Below are positions 24,162-31,024 of a DNA stretch of 34,398 bases, in pieces. The DNA comes from Nanobdellati archaeon (GTDB lineage Archaea; B1Sed10-29; WALL01). Within the stretch, counting starts at the first letter, position 1, and each line of letters begins with the position of its first letter. Both the position numbers and the translations under genes were made by a program. The DNA lies in NCBI GenBank assembly GCA_015522845.1, contig WALL01000024.1, forward strand, positions 1 through 34,398. The letters run 5' to 3'. The notes under the pieces are model-generated. The model saw only the letters and a list, made by a program, of their open reading frames with translations. It had not been told where the DNA came from and did no database searches.

Positions 24162-24962
24162 ATGGAAGCCAAGGAAATTAAGGAAAAGGCAAAGCAAATA
24201 CGGCGCTGGGTGCTCAAGAGCACCACTGCTGCCGGCTCTGGCCATCCTGGCGGCTCGCTTTCTGCTGCAGACATAATAGCAACGCTTTATTTCCACACCC
24301 TGCGCCACAGGCCGGAAGAGCCAGATTGGCCGGAGAGGGACCGCTTTGTGCTGAGCAAGGGCCATGCTGCACCCGCACTATATGCTGCCCTTGCACTTGC
24401 TGGCTATTTCCCAACTAGTGAGCTAATGTCCCTCCGGAAGGTAGGGCACATGCTCCAGGGGCACCCAAGCGTGAAGACACCCGGTGTTGAAGCCTGCACT
24501 GGCTCCCTTGGGCAGGGGCTCTCAATTGCAATAGGCATGGCCCTTGCTGCCCGCCTTGACAGGAGGGAAAGCCACACCTACTGCCTTCTTGGCGATGGGG
24601 AGCTTGAGGAGGGCCAAGTGTGGGAGGCTGCAATGTCTGCCCCAAAATTTAAGCTTTCCAACCTAACGGCAGTCATTGACAGGAATAGGCTCCAGATAGA
24701 TGGCCCTACCAGTGAGGTAATGCCCCTTGAGCCGCTTGCCGGGAAGTGGAAGGCGTTTGGCTGGCACGTCATTGAGATAGACGGCCATTCGATCCCGGAG
24801 ATAATTGCTGCACTTTCCCACCGCGAGGAAGGGAAGCCGACCATGGTCATTGCCCACACCATAAAGGGGAAGGGGGTGGCTTTCATGGAAAACGTAGTCT
24901 CGTTCCACGGCAAGGCTGCCACCCCGGAACAGCTTGGCCAGGCGCTGGAGGGGCTGGAATGA
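24162..24962 (+). CDS. Transketolase, N-terminal (TPP-binding) subunit
   Basis: A 266-aa protein equal to the first half of transketolase. 'GSGHPGGSLSAADIIATLYF' and 'LSKGHAAPALYAALALAG' are N-terminal signatures. The TPP/Mg motif is 'GDGELEEGQVWEAAM', with 'IDRNRLQIDG' next to it. The start at 24162 is chosen because GAGG lies 7 nt before it and a TATATC element is about 24 bp upstream; the longer track ORF is read inside the DHH gene. Split transketolases are common in archaea. It couples to the C-terminal subunit through ATGA. Confidence 0.95.
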   Translation: MEAKEIKEKAKQIRRWVLKSTTAAGSGHPGGSLSAADIIATLYFHTLRHRPEEPDWPERDRFVLSKGHAAPALYAALALAGYFPTSELMSLRKVGHMLQGHPSVKTPGVEACTGSLGQGLSIAIGMALAARLDRRESHTYCLLGDGELEEGQVWEAAMSAPKFKLSNLTAVIDRNRLQIDGPTSEVMPLEPLAGKWKAFGWHVIEIDGHSIPEIIAALSHREEGKPTMVIAHTIKGKGVAFMENVVSFHGKAATPEQLGQALEGLE

Positions 24963-25876
24963 TTGCAACAAGGGACGCATATGGCGAAGCGCTCCTTGAG
25001 CTTGGCAATGCCAATGAGGATATTGTGGTGCTTGATGCCGACCTTTCTGGGTCGACAAGGACATCAAAGTTTGCCAAGCACTTCCCCGGCCGGTTCTTTG
25101 ACATTGGCATAGCTGAGGCAAATATGATGGGAATTGCTGCGGGCCTTGCATCTTCCGGGAAAATACCATTTGCCAGCACCTTCGCAGTCTTTGCCACGGG
25201 CAGGTGCTTTGACCAAATAAGGGTAAGCATTGCCTATGCCAACCTAAATGTGAAGATAGCTGCCACACATGCAGGCATAACTGTTGGGGAGGATGGTGCC
25301 TCCCACCAAGCGCTTGAGGACATTGCGCTCATGCGCTCACTGCCGAACATGCGCGTTGTTGTCCCATCCGATGCAGCTGAGGCAAGGAAGGCAGTTGCTG
25401 CAATTGCAAGGGAGGCTGGCCCGTTTTACTTGCGGCTTGGGCGCCCAAAAATCCCTGCACTAGGTGAGCAGCCATTTAAGCTAGGCAAGGCAAACATGCT
25501 CAGGGAGGGGAGCGACATAGCCATAATTGCCACTGGCTATATGGTGCATGAGGCACTTAAGGCTGCCGAGGGGCTTCAGCACGCTGGCATAAGCGCAGAA
25601 GTCTTGAATATGCATACAATTAAGCCCCTTGACAAGAAGGCAGCAGTTGCAGCAGCCAAGGGGGCAGGGAGGGTAATTACCTGCGAGGAGCACAGCACCA
25701 TTGGCGGGCTTGGCTCCGCAGTTGCTGAGGCCCTCTCACAGGAATACCCTGTGCCAATGCGCATCATAGGGACAAGGGACACATTTGGCGAGTCCGGGAA
25801 GCCGGATGAGCTGCTAGATAAATACGGGCTGACAGCAGCGCACATTGCTGCTGCAGCCAAGGAGATGGTCAGATGA
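24959..25876 (+). CDS. Transketolase, C-terminal subunit
   Basis: A 305-aa protein equal to the pyrimidine-binding and C-terminal domains of transketolase. '[20 protein letters not shown]', '[18 protein letters not shown]' (with the glutamate that activates TPP), '[19 protein letters not shown]' and the C-terminal '[18 protein letters not shown]' are standard. Together with the upstream subunit it moves two-carbon ketol units between sugar phosphates in the cytoplasm. ATGA overlaps on both sides tie it to the N-terminal subunit and the transaldolase. Confidence 0.95.
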   Translation: MIATRDAYGEALLELGNANEDIVVLDADLSGSTRTSKFAKHFPGRFFDIGIAEANMMGIAAGLASSGKIPFASTFAVFATGRCFDQIRVSIAYANLNVKIAATHAGITVGEDGASHQALEDIALMRSLPNMRVVVPSDAAEARKAVAAIAREAGPFYLRLGRPKIPALGEQPFKLGKANMLREGSDIAIIATGYMVHEALKAAEGLQHAGISAEVLNMHTIKPLDKKAAVAAAKGAGRVITCEEHSTIGGLGSAVAEALSQEYPVPMRIIGTRDTFGESGKPDELLDKYGLTAAHIAAAAKEMVR

Positions 25877-26511
25877 AGCTATTCTTAGACACTGCAGAGG
25901 TATCTGAGATAAGGAAATATGCCCACATACTAAGCGGCGTTACTACAAACCCCAGCCTGATTATGAAGTCCGGCCGGAATTTCCGCGAGGTTGTTGATGA
26001 GATATGCAGGATAGTTGATGGGCCAATAAGCGCTGAAGTGACTGCACCTGATGCCGAAGGCATGTTTGCTGAAGCAAAAGAGATTTCCTCATGGCACAGC
26101 AACATAGTGGTTAAGATCCCAATGAATGAGGAGGGCATACGTGCCGCGCGCCTTTGCAGCGATGCAGGCATCAAGACAAACGTGACCCTTGTATTTTCCC
26201 CTGCACAGGCGCTTCTTGCTGCCGAAGCTGGCGCATCCTTTGTTTCCCCCTTCCTTGGGAGGCTGGATGACATTGGCGAGAGCGGGATAGGCCTAGTAAG
26301 GGACATAGTTGGGGTATATGGCAACTATGGCTATCCAACTGAGATAATTGCTGCAAGCATTAGGAGCCCAACACACGTCATAGAATGCGCTAAGGCAGGG
26401 GCAGACATTGCCACCATCCCACCAGCAGTGATGGCAAAGCTGTACAAGCACCCGCTGACAGACAAAGGCATAACAAAGTTCTTGGAAGACTGGAAAAGCG
26501 CAAAGAAATAG
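25873..26511 (+). CDS. tal: Transaldolase of the short TalC/MipB family
   Basis: A 212-aa protein of the short TalC/fructose-6-phosphate aldolase type. '[13 protein letters not shown]', '[13 protein letters not shown]', '[14 protein letters not shown]' (Schiff-base lysine), '[20 protein letters not shown]' and '[14 protein letters not shown]' are clear. Alone, sequence does not separate transaldolase from fructose-6-phosphate aldolase, but the ATGA-coupled transketolase subunits favour transaldolase in the non-oxidative pentose phosphate pathway, giving ribose-5-phosphate and erythrose-4-phosphate. Its stop abuts that of convergent coaBC. Confidence 0.93.
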   Translation: MKLFLDTAEVSEIRKYAHILSGVTTNPSLIMKSGRNFREVVDEICRIVDGPISAEVTAPDAEGMFAEAKEISSWHSNIVVKIPMNEEGIRAARLCSDAGIKTNVTLVFSPAQALLAAEAGASFVSPFLGRLDDIGESGIGLVRDIVGVYGNYGYPTEIIAASIRSPTHVIECAKAGADIATIPPAVMAKLYKHPLTDKGITKFLEDWKSAKK

Positions 26512-27696
26512 CTAGGCTTTTGCCATGAGCGCATGCAGCTCGTCCAGTATGTGCCCTGCAAGCTGCGCCTTGCTGCCAGACAGGCTTTTCACGCTCTTGC
26601 CCCGGCTGACGATGGCAATCTCGCTCTCATCAGAGCCGATTGCCGACGGGCTATTTGCAATGATAAGGTCCAGCCCGTCCTTGAGCAGCTTTGCATAGGC
26701 CCGCCTGACAAGGTCCTCTGCCTCAAGCTTGAACCCGACTATAATCTTGTTTGGGTATAGCGCACGCACCTCCGACACGAGCTTTGGCGTTTGCTTCAGC
26801 TTGAGCGTGAGTGGGTTGCCCGAGCTAATCTTCCCAGTGAACCTCTCCGCAGGCGCATAGTCTGCTATTGCAGCCGCACTTATAAGGGCATCTGCGTCAC
26901 GCATCTCTTCCTTTACTGCCCTTCCCATATCCCAAGCAGAGACAACGCTTATTGCCCTTATCCAAGATGGTGGCTTTTCGCTCCCCGGCCCATAGACCAG
27001 CACGGTATCTGCACCCCTCCTGTAAGCTGCCTTTGCGAGCTCAATGCCCATCTTGCCGCTTGATAGGTTGGCTATCCCCCTGACAGCATCAATTGCCTCG
27101 TAGGTAGGGCCCGCTGTGATGACTATCTTCTTCCCCGCAAGGGTTTTCCTTGACAGCTTTGCAATTGCAATCTCAGCAATCTCGCTGTTGCTTGCAAGCT
27201 TTGCCTTCTCCTCCTCCACGTGCGGATAGATGACGCCCACACCAATTGACTCAAGCTTCTGCAGATTGTCCGCCACTATGGGGTGCCTGAACATGGACTC
27301 GTGCATTGCAGGGACAACCAGCACCGGCTTTTCCGCGCCTATGGCGCAGGTCACGGTGCTGGTGACGGGAGTGTCGCCTATACCCATCGCTATCTTGCTT
27401 ATTGTGTTTGCTGTTGCAGGGCACACCAGCACAAGGTCGGCATAGGCCCCAAGCCGTATGTGCTCCACCTCGCCGGTGAGCGACGTTACAACCTTATTCT
27501 CGCTTGCCCACTCAAGCAGCTTTTCCCCGACCAGCTCCAATGCCGCGTCGCTTGCAACGATATGGATATCTGCACCGTGCCTCATGAGCTCGCGTGCCAG
27601 CTCAGGAACGCGCACTGCGGCAACGCTGCCGCTAACGCATATGGTTATCTTCTTCCCTTCCAGCAGCGAGCCCTTGTTCCCCTTTACCGAAAGCAT
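26512..27696 (-). CDS. coaBC: Bifunctional phosphopantothenoylcysteine decarboxylase / phosphopantothenate-cysteine ligase
   Basis: A 394-aa fusion for two steps of coenzyme A synthesis. The CoaC flavoprotein occupies about residues 10-180 ('GKKITICVSGSVAAVRVPEL', 'LVCPATANTISKIAMGI', 'PVLVVPAMHESMF'). The CoaB ligase follows ('KIVITAGPTYEAIDAVRGIA', 'NLSSGKMGIELAKAAYRRGA', 'IIVGFKLEAE', 'IIANSPSAIGSDESE'). Length and order are normal. GGTGATT lies before the ATG. It is downstream of tRNA-Leu on the same strand, 91 bp away, and no convincing TATA box of its own is visible, so it may be co-transcribed with the tRNA or use a weak promoter. Confidence 0.96.
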   Translation of the reverse strand: MLSVKGNKGSLLEGKKITICVSGSVAAVRVPELARELMRHGADIHIVASDAALELVGEKLLEWASENKVVTSLTGEVEHIRLGAYADLVLVCPATANTISKIAMGIGDTPVTSTVTCAIGAEKPVLVVPAMHESMFRHPIVADNLQKLESIGVGVIYPHVEEEKAKLASNSEIAEIAIAKLSRKTLAGKKIVITAGPTYEAIDAVRGIANLSSGKMGIELAKAAYRRGADTVLVYGPGSEKPPSWIRAISVVSAWDMGRAVKEEMRDADALISAAAIADYAPAERFTGKISSGNPLTLKLKQTPKLVSEVRALYPNKIIVGFKLEAEDLVRRAYAKLLKDGLDLIIANSPSAIGSDESEIAIVSRGKSVKSLSGSKAQLAGHILDELHALMAKA

Positions 27697-27734
27697 TCAA
27701 TCACCAATGCGCCGAAGCGCGGCTTTCATCTAAT

Positions 27735-27746
27735 GGCGGTACCGCC
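27735..27746. repeat. 12-bp perfect palindrome in the tRNA-Leu/coaBC spacer
   Basis: GGCGGTACCGCC reads the same on both strands. A second small inverted repeat, GCGC-CGAA-GCGC, lies about 25 bp away, beside the coaBC start. Both are in the 91-bp spacer between tRNA-Leu and coaBC and could be an operator, a processing hairpin or chance. Confidence 0.35.
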
Positions 27747-27787
27747 GGGCCTTACCCCCATGCCATATCCCTTCCAAGAAAGCCCAG

Positions 27788-27873
27788 TGCGGGGGAAGGG
27801 ATTTGAACCCTCGAACGCACTAAGCGACTAGGCCCTGAACCTAGCACATTTGGCCAGGCTTTGCTACCCCCGC
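27788..27873 (-). tRNA. tRNA-Leu (anticodon CAG)
   Basis: All arms can be drawn on the minus strand. The acceptor GCGGGGG pairs with CCCCCGC, followed by discriminator A. The anticodon stem CTAGG/CCTAG closes loop TTCAGGG with anticodon CAG, which reads CUG leucine codons. The T arm is GAGGG-TTCAAAT-CCCTT. The long variable arm with a CGC/GCG stem is diagnostic of class II tRNA-Leu. There is no intron, and the 3' CCA is not encoded. Confidence 0.97.
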
Positions 27874-27900
27874 ACAGGGAAAATATTCTGCACAACTCCC

Positions 27901-27910
27901 TTTTTAAAGC
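27901..27910 (-). promoter_or_regulatory. TATA-like element for tRNA-Leu
   Basis: TTTTTAAAGC on the plus strand reads GCTTTAAAAA on the minus strand, centred about 31 bp upstream of the mature tRNA 5' end. That predicts a 5' leader of only a few nucleotides. Confidence 0.45.
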
Positions 27911-27916
27911 TCACGC

Positions 27917-28705
27917 CTAGTATCCAATCCCTAGCGCGTCCAGGGCGCTTTTCACCATGGCCCTATGCCTGCCTTTCATCCCCTTCTCATCAAGCACTGC
28001 AAAGCCAACCCCATCTGCAGTCTTCTCTGCCATCTGCGCAACTAGCCCCTTGTCAAGGCTGTCAAGCGCATACTTTGCGCATATGTGGCTAAACGCAACT
28101 TCTTCCATCTTGGAGAATTTTGGAGCATAGTGCCCGCCGCCAAAGCCAATTGCGTGCTCCCACTTTTTCTTGCTCTCAAGCCCGCGGATTATTGCCTCAG
28201 CAACGAACTCTGCTGCTTCACGGTCTTTCCATTGCCTTTCTGTCGAGCCAATCTCCACGAAGAACAAGGGGGTCTTGAACTTGGTTGGGCCGTGGTGGGT
28301 TGCTTCAAGGCATACATCATAGTCAAGCGCGCATCCCAAAAGCTCGCGGTATATGCTGTGCTTTGCGTTTGCAAGCGTGTTTTGGAGGGTGTGGCCCTCG
28401 CCGCCATACTCCGCCTTGCCAAAGTTTCCAGTGGAGTGCACAGTAAGTGTTGGCTTGCCTGACTTAGAGCTGTGCCTTGATGCAAGCACTATGAAGTCCA
28501 GCCCAAGCTGGCTGGCAAGCTCGTCTATGTGCTCTGCGTATATTATGTCCTCGCTTATTGTAGTTGCACGGTAGTGCCCCATACTAAGCACTGGCCTTCC
28601 GCGGAAGCTGCCAAGGCCACTGGCGAAGCCCATACCCTCTAGGGCACTTATTATCCCCATCCCTGCAGGGTCCTGCTCAGAAGCCACTATCCCTATCACT
28701 GCCAC
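27917..28705 (-). CDS. dtdA: D-aminoacyl-tRNA deacylase DTD2 (GEK1 family)
   Basis: A 262-aa archaeal/plant-type deacylase that removes D-amino acids from tRNAs. Signatures include 'VLASRHSSKSGKPTLTVHST', 'CLEATHHGPTKFKTPLFFVE' and 'AIGFGGGHYAPKFSKM'. Length is normal. The track's ATG at 28885 would place 60 extra codons across the promoter and into the divergent gene, so a GTG start is more likely: 28705 (VAVIGIVASEQ) or 28699 (VIGIVASEQ). The TATA-like TTATTTAA at 28720-28727 spaces best with 28699. It lies 43 bp upstream of tRNA-Leu on the same strand. Confidence 0.93.
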   Translation of the reverse strand: MAVIGIVASEQDPAGMGIISALEGMGFASGLGSFRGRPVLSMGHYRATTISEDIIYAEHIDELASQLGLDFIVLASRHSSKSGKPTLTVHSTGNFGKAEYGGEGHTLQNTLANAKHSIYRELLGCALDYDVCLEATHHGPTKFKTPLFFVEIGSTERQWKDREAAEFVAEAIIRGLESKKKWEHAIGFGGGHYAPKFSKMEEVAFSHICAKYALDSLDKGLVAQMAEKTADGVGFAVLDEKGMKGRHRAMVKSALDALGIGY

Positions 28706-28738
28706 TCTTGCTTGTTTCCTTAAATAAAAATGCGCTAC

Positions 28739-28748
28739 TTTTAAATAT
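28739..28748 (+). promoter_or_regulatory. TATA box for the 221-aa gene
   Basis: TTTTAAATAT is centred about 26 bp before the ATG at 28770, predicting a leaderless transcript. Confidence 0.55.
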
Positions 28749-28769
28749 CTATGCTGGGAAGGTAATAGC

Positions 28770-29435
28770 ATGCCAAGGGAAAAGATTTTTGAGCTAACCA
28801 ATGAGGAGATAAGCCACCATTTTAGGCATGAGTTCCACAAGCCAGAAAACTTGCTTATGCTTGCCGAGTCCCGCAGGGTATACAAGACAGGGGGGGTTGA
28901 GGTACCAGTGCTTGTGCTGTCAGAGCTGCACCCTCGGCTATTAAAGACTTACCTAAATAGGGTAGTCACCCTTGACTTTGAGGGAAAATTTAAGGATGTC
29001 CTTGACCATATTGTTTCCCATATCGTTGTCTCTGAAGTGAAGGAGATGAAGCCAGATAAGTCGGAGGCACTCTTCTCTGACTTTACGCCACTCGTTAGGA
29101 GGAGGCTTACAAACATAACAAATGTGATATTCCTCAAGAAGACAGTCCCAATAAGTGAGATACTAATGGTTGTTGACTATTTCAAAGGCAGCGCCCCAGC
29201 GGAGATAGACACAAAAAAAGCAGAGAAGAAGATAGCGAAATTCCTAATGAGCCACTTTGCAAAGAAAAACCCCCGCTCCGTGACTGGCTTGCTGATGAAA
29301 GGGCCAAAGCATACGTACATACTTGTTGCCTTCCATATGGACTATGGGGAGGAAGCGTTTGGGTTTAAGAAGGCGCGCTCAACTTATAAGGAAATGCTTA
29401 ACCTTGCCCATGAGGACGAGGACCATATGGTCTAG
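28770..29435 (+). CDS. Unrecognised soluble 221-aa protein
   Basis: I do not recognise a family. The protein is charged, has no signal peptide or membrane helix, and mixes alpha and beta segments. It begins 'MPREKIFELTNEEISHHFRH' and contains 'VEVPVLVLSELHPRLLKTYL' and a basic stretch 'KKAEKKIAKFLMSHFAKKNP'. The C-terminus is acidic and histidine-containing ('NLAHEDEDHMV'). It stands alone with its own promoter; its stop overlaps the stop of the convergent zinc-ribbon gene by 4 nt. Confidence 0.7.
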   Translation: MPREKIFELTNEEISHHFRHEFHKPENLLMLAESRRVYKTGGVEVPVLVLSELHPRLLKTYLNRVVTLDFEGKFKDVLDHIVSHIVVSEVKEMKPDKSEALFSDFTPLVRRRLTNITNVIFLKKTVPISEILMVVDYFKGSAPAEIDTKKAEKKIAKFLMSHFAKKNPRSVTGLLMKGPKHTYILVAFHMDYGEEAFGFKKARSTYKEMLNLAHEDEDHMV

Positions 29436-29581
29436 CGGGCTTTTTTAAAATAGCCGTCTTCCCCAAGGGTGTAGTCTGAGCCGCACTCATCACAATGCCA
29501 CTTGTTTCCAATTTTCCTTAGGGGCACCGAATAGCCCTTATTCATATAACATTCTGGGCAGGTTTCCCTAAATTTTGCCAT
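29432..29581 (-). CDS. 49-aa zinc-ribbon protein (not in ORF track)
   Basis: Read directly from the minus strand. It begins 'MAKFRETCPECYMNKGYSVP' and continues 'KWHCDECGSDYTLGEDGYFK'. Two CxxC knuckles (C8, C11 and C30, C33) about 19 residues apart form a classic zinc ribbon like that of small RNA polymerase or ribosome-associated proteins. I cannot give a specific function. AATATAAA on the plus strand (TTTATATT on the minus) lies 26 bp before the ATG, so it is probably leaderless. Confidence 0.82.
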   Translation of the reverse strand: MAKFRETCPECYMNKGYSVPLRKIGNKWHCDECGSDYTLGEDGYFKKAR

Positions 29582-29603
29582 AGCAGCCCTTTCGCTTTTT
29601 GCG

Positions 29604-29611
29604 AATATAAA
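29604..29611 (-). promoter_or_regulatory. TATA box for the zinc-ribbon gene
   Basis: AATATAAA (TTTATATT on the minus strand) is centred 26 bp before the ATG at 29581. Confidence 0.55.
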
Positions 29612-29620
29612 CCAATATCA

Positions 29621-29630
29621 TTAAAAATTT
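29621..29630 (+). promoter_or_regulatory. TATA box for carS
   Basis: TTAAAAATTT is centred about 24 bp before the carS ATG at 29650. It is separate from, but only 10 bp away from, the divergent zinc-ribbon promoter. Confidence 0.5.
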
Positions 29631-29649
29631 AGGGGCGCTAATTAGCTTA

Positions 29650-30165
29650 ATGCTAAGATTTTTAGTTGCTATCCTTTGGTATATCCTGCCTGCTTACATT
29701 GCTAATGCTTCTGCAGTGCTGGCAAAAGGCAGGACACCATTAGACCAGAACATTAGGTTTGTTGATGGCCGAAGGCTGCTAGGGAAAGGCAAGACAGTCA
29801 AGGGCTTCGTGCTTGCGGTCCTTGCCGGGACGCTGGCAGGCGCAGCCTTGGGGTATGCAGAAGGTGCACTTGTGGCCAGGACGCTGCTTGCATTTGTACT
29901 GTCTTTTGGGGCAATGGCCGGTGATTCAGCAGGCTCATTCATAAAGAGGAGGTTTGACATAAGGCCAGGGGAGGCTGCCCCGCTATTGGACCAATGGGAT
30001 TTCGTGCTCTCTGCTATGCTCTTTCACTGGGCTTTCCTGCCGTGGATAGCCATACCGCTCCCAACAGTATTGGAAGCGCTTGCCATCCTTGTGCTTACTG
30101 CATTGCTGCATGTTTGCACCAATATAGCCGCTTACCATATGGGTCTAAAAAAGGTGCCGTGGTAG
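29650..30165 (+). CDS. carS: CDP-archaeol synthase (CTP:2,3-di-O-geranylgeranylglycerol-1-phosphate cytidylyltransferase)
   Basis: A 171-aa membrane enzyme that activates the archaeal lipid precursor with CTP before polar head-group attachment. 'ILPAYIANASAVLAKG', 'FVDGRRLLGKGKTVKGF', 'SFGAMAGDSAGSFIKRR' and 'APLLDQWDFVLSA' are the family's conserved blocks, with about five hydrophobic segments. Length is normal. Its final codons TGG TAG coincide with the 3' CCA end of the convergent tRNA-Gln gene, a 6-nt overlap. The ferredoxin-coupled reductase elsewhere in the window acts later in the same lipid pathway. Confidence 0.95.
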   Translation: MLRFLVAILWYILPAYIANASAVLAKGRTPLDQNIRFVDGRRLLGKGKTVKGFVLAVLAGTLAGAALGYAEGALVARTLLAFVLSFGAMAGDSAGSFIKRRFDIRPGEAAPLLDQWDFVLSAMLFHWAFLPWIAIPLPTVLEALAILVLTALLHVCTNIAAYHMGLKKVPW

Positions 30166-30235
30166 CCCCGCCCGGATTCGAACCGGGGCCGCTGGCTCCA
30201 AAGGCCAGCATCCTTGGCCGCTAGACTACGGGGCT
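30160..30235 (-). tRNA. tRNA-Gln (anticodon UUG), with encoded CCA
   Basis: On the minus strand the acceptor AGCCCCG pairs with CGGGGCT. The anticodon stem CTGGC/GCCAG closes loop CTTTGGA with anticodon TTG, reading CAA glutamine codons. The T arm is CCCGG-TTCGAAT-CCGGG. After discriminator A (30163) the genome reads CCA (30162-30160), so the tail appears encoded, unlike tRNA-Leu in this window; it may also be coincidence with the carS Trp-stop codons. The mature body is 30163-30235, 73 nt, no intron. Confidence 0.97.
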
Positions 30236-30266
30236 ATAAGCCGCACTAGCATTCTAAGCGCAGCCG

Positions 30267-30274
30267 TATTTAAG
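30267..30274 (-). promoter_or_regulatory. TATA box for tRNA-Gln
   Basis: TATTTAAG on the plus strand (CTTAAATA on the minus strand) is centred about 35 bp upstream of the mature 5' end, predicting a short 5' leader removed by RNase P. Confidence 0.5.
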
Positions 30275-30277
30275 CCT

Positions 30278-30952
30278 TTAGAGGAATGGCCTAACTGAGA
30301 ACCCCCTCTCGCTAATGACTACTGGGTACCAAGCAACAGGGAAGTTTGTTGCAAGCATCTTTGACACAAGGAGCTGCTTCTTGAATTCCCCATTTGGCTC
30401 CTCTGCCTGCTGTAGCTCAATAATGCCATCACAAAGCCCGCTCTCGGCCTTTCCGCCATCCGATACAATAAGTGAGGTTATATTGTTATCCTTAAAGAAC
30501 TCGATTGTCTCATAAAGGCTGCGCCGGTAATCCGCCTTATCGCTTAGCTTTTCTGATAAGGGGGTGGCAGAGTCTATTACAACCCTCCGGGCGCCCATTG
30601 GGACAATTATATTCCTTAGCTTGCCAAGGACCTCACCTTGGAGCTTTGTTGGCCCGAACTTGTCATAATCCTTAGGCTTGAATGAGTAAATGACAAGCTT
30701 TCCCTTTTCCTGCATCTTGGCAAGGTCCCAGCCCAGCATCTCCTCATACCATAGCAGCGTTGTCCCAAACCCGCCAGCTTGTATGAGTATGCCTGGCTCC
30801 CCGTAGTCTTTTACCCCGCCATAGAGGAACTGCAATCCAAGCAAGCTCTTTCCAGTGCCAGCTCCCCCCTTTATAAGCACGGAGCTATTTTCTGGGAATC
30901 CCCCCTCTATAAGCCTGTCCAGCCCAGGGATGGCCGTGTGTATCCTTTGCAT
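30278..30952 (-). CDS. Single-domain KaiC-like RecA-fold ATPase
   Basis: A 224-aa KaiC-family protein. 'HTAIPGLDRLIEGGFPENSS' is the typical start, Walker A is 'KGGAGTGKSLLG' (residues 28-39) and Walker B is 'RRVVIDSATPL' (D127). In KaiC-type ATPases a pair of glutamates follows the strand after the first helix ('YVTFEE'); here the same position reads 'GILIQAGGFGTTLLWYEEML', so the catalytic pair seems replaced by Ala-Gly. It should bind ATP but hydrolyse it slowly or differently. Archaeal single KaiC proteins act in signalling and in regulation of motility (FlaH/ArlH type), but no archaellum genes are nearby. Confidence 0.88.
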   Translation of the reverse strand: MQRIHTAIPGLDRLIEGGFPENSSVLIKGGAGTGKSLLGLQFLYGGVKDYGEPGILIQAGGFGTTLLWYEEMLGWDLAKMQEKGKLVIYSFKPKDYDKFGPTKLQGEVLGKLRNIIVPMGARRVVIDSATPLSEKLSDKADYRRSLYETIEFFKDNNITSLIVSDGGKAESGLCDGIIELQQAEEPNGEFKKQLLVSKMLATNFPVAWYPVVISERGFSVRPFL

Positions 30953-30974
30953 GCCCTAACTTATTCAGCATGGC

Positions 30975-30982
30975 TTATTAAG
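30975..30982 (-). promoter_or_regulatory. TATA box for the KaiC-like gene
   Basis: TTATTAAG on the plus strand (CTTAATAA on the minus strand) is centred 26 bp before the ATG at 30952. Confidence 0.5.
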
Positions 30983-30996
30983 TTTTGCCCCAACTG

Positions 30997-31004
30997 TTAA
31001 ATAA
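30997..31004 (+). promoter_or_regulatory. TATA box for the SepRS-like gene
   Basis: TTAAATAA is centred about 24 bp before the ATG at 31025, predicting a leaderless transcript. Confidence 0.55.
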
Positions 31005-31024
31005 GCAGAAGGGGTAATAGCTGT

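Noticed and set aside
23408-24274. 288-aa minus-strand ORF opposite the DHH nuclease
   Set aside because: Antisense to conserved DHHA1 motifs; composition is that of a shadow frame.
24663-25268. 201-aa minus-strand ORF over the transketolase subunits
   Set aside because: Antisense to conserved TPP-binding sequence with Gln/Ser/Trp-rich shadow composition.
28706-28885. 60-codon extension of DTD2 from an upstream ATG
   Set aside because: It runs through the divergent promoter and into the 28770 gene; DTD2 homology begins at the GTG codons.
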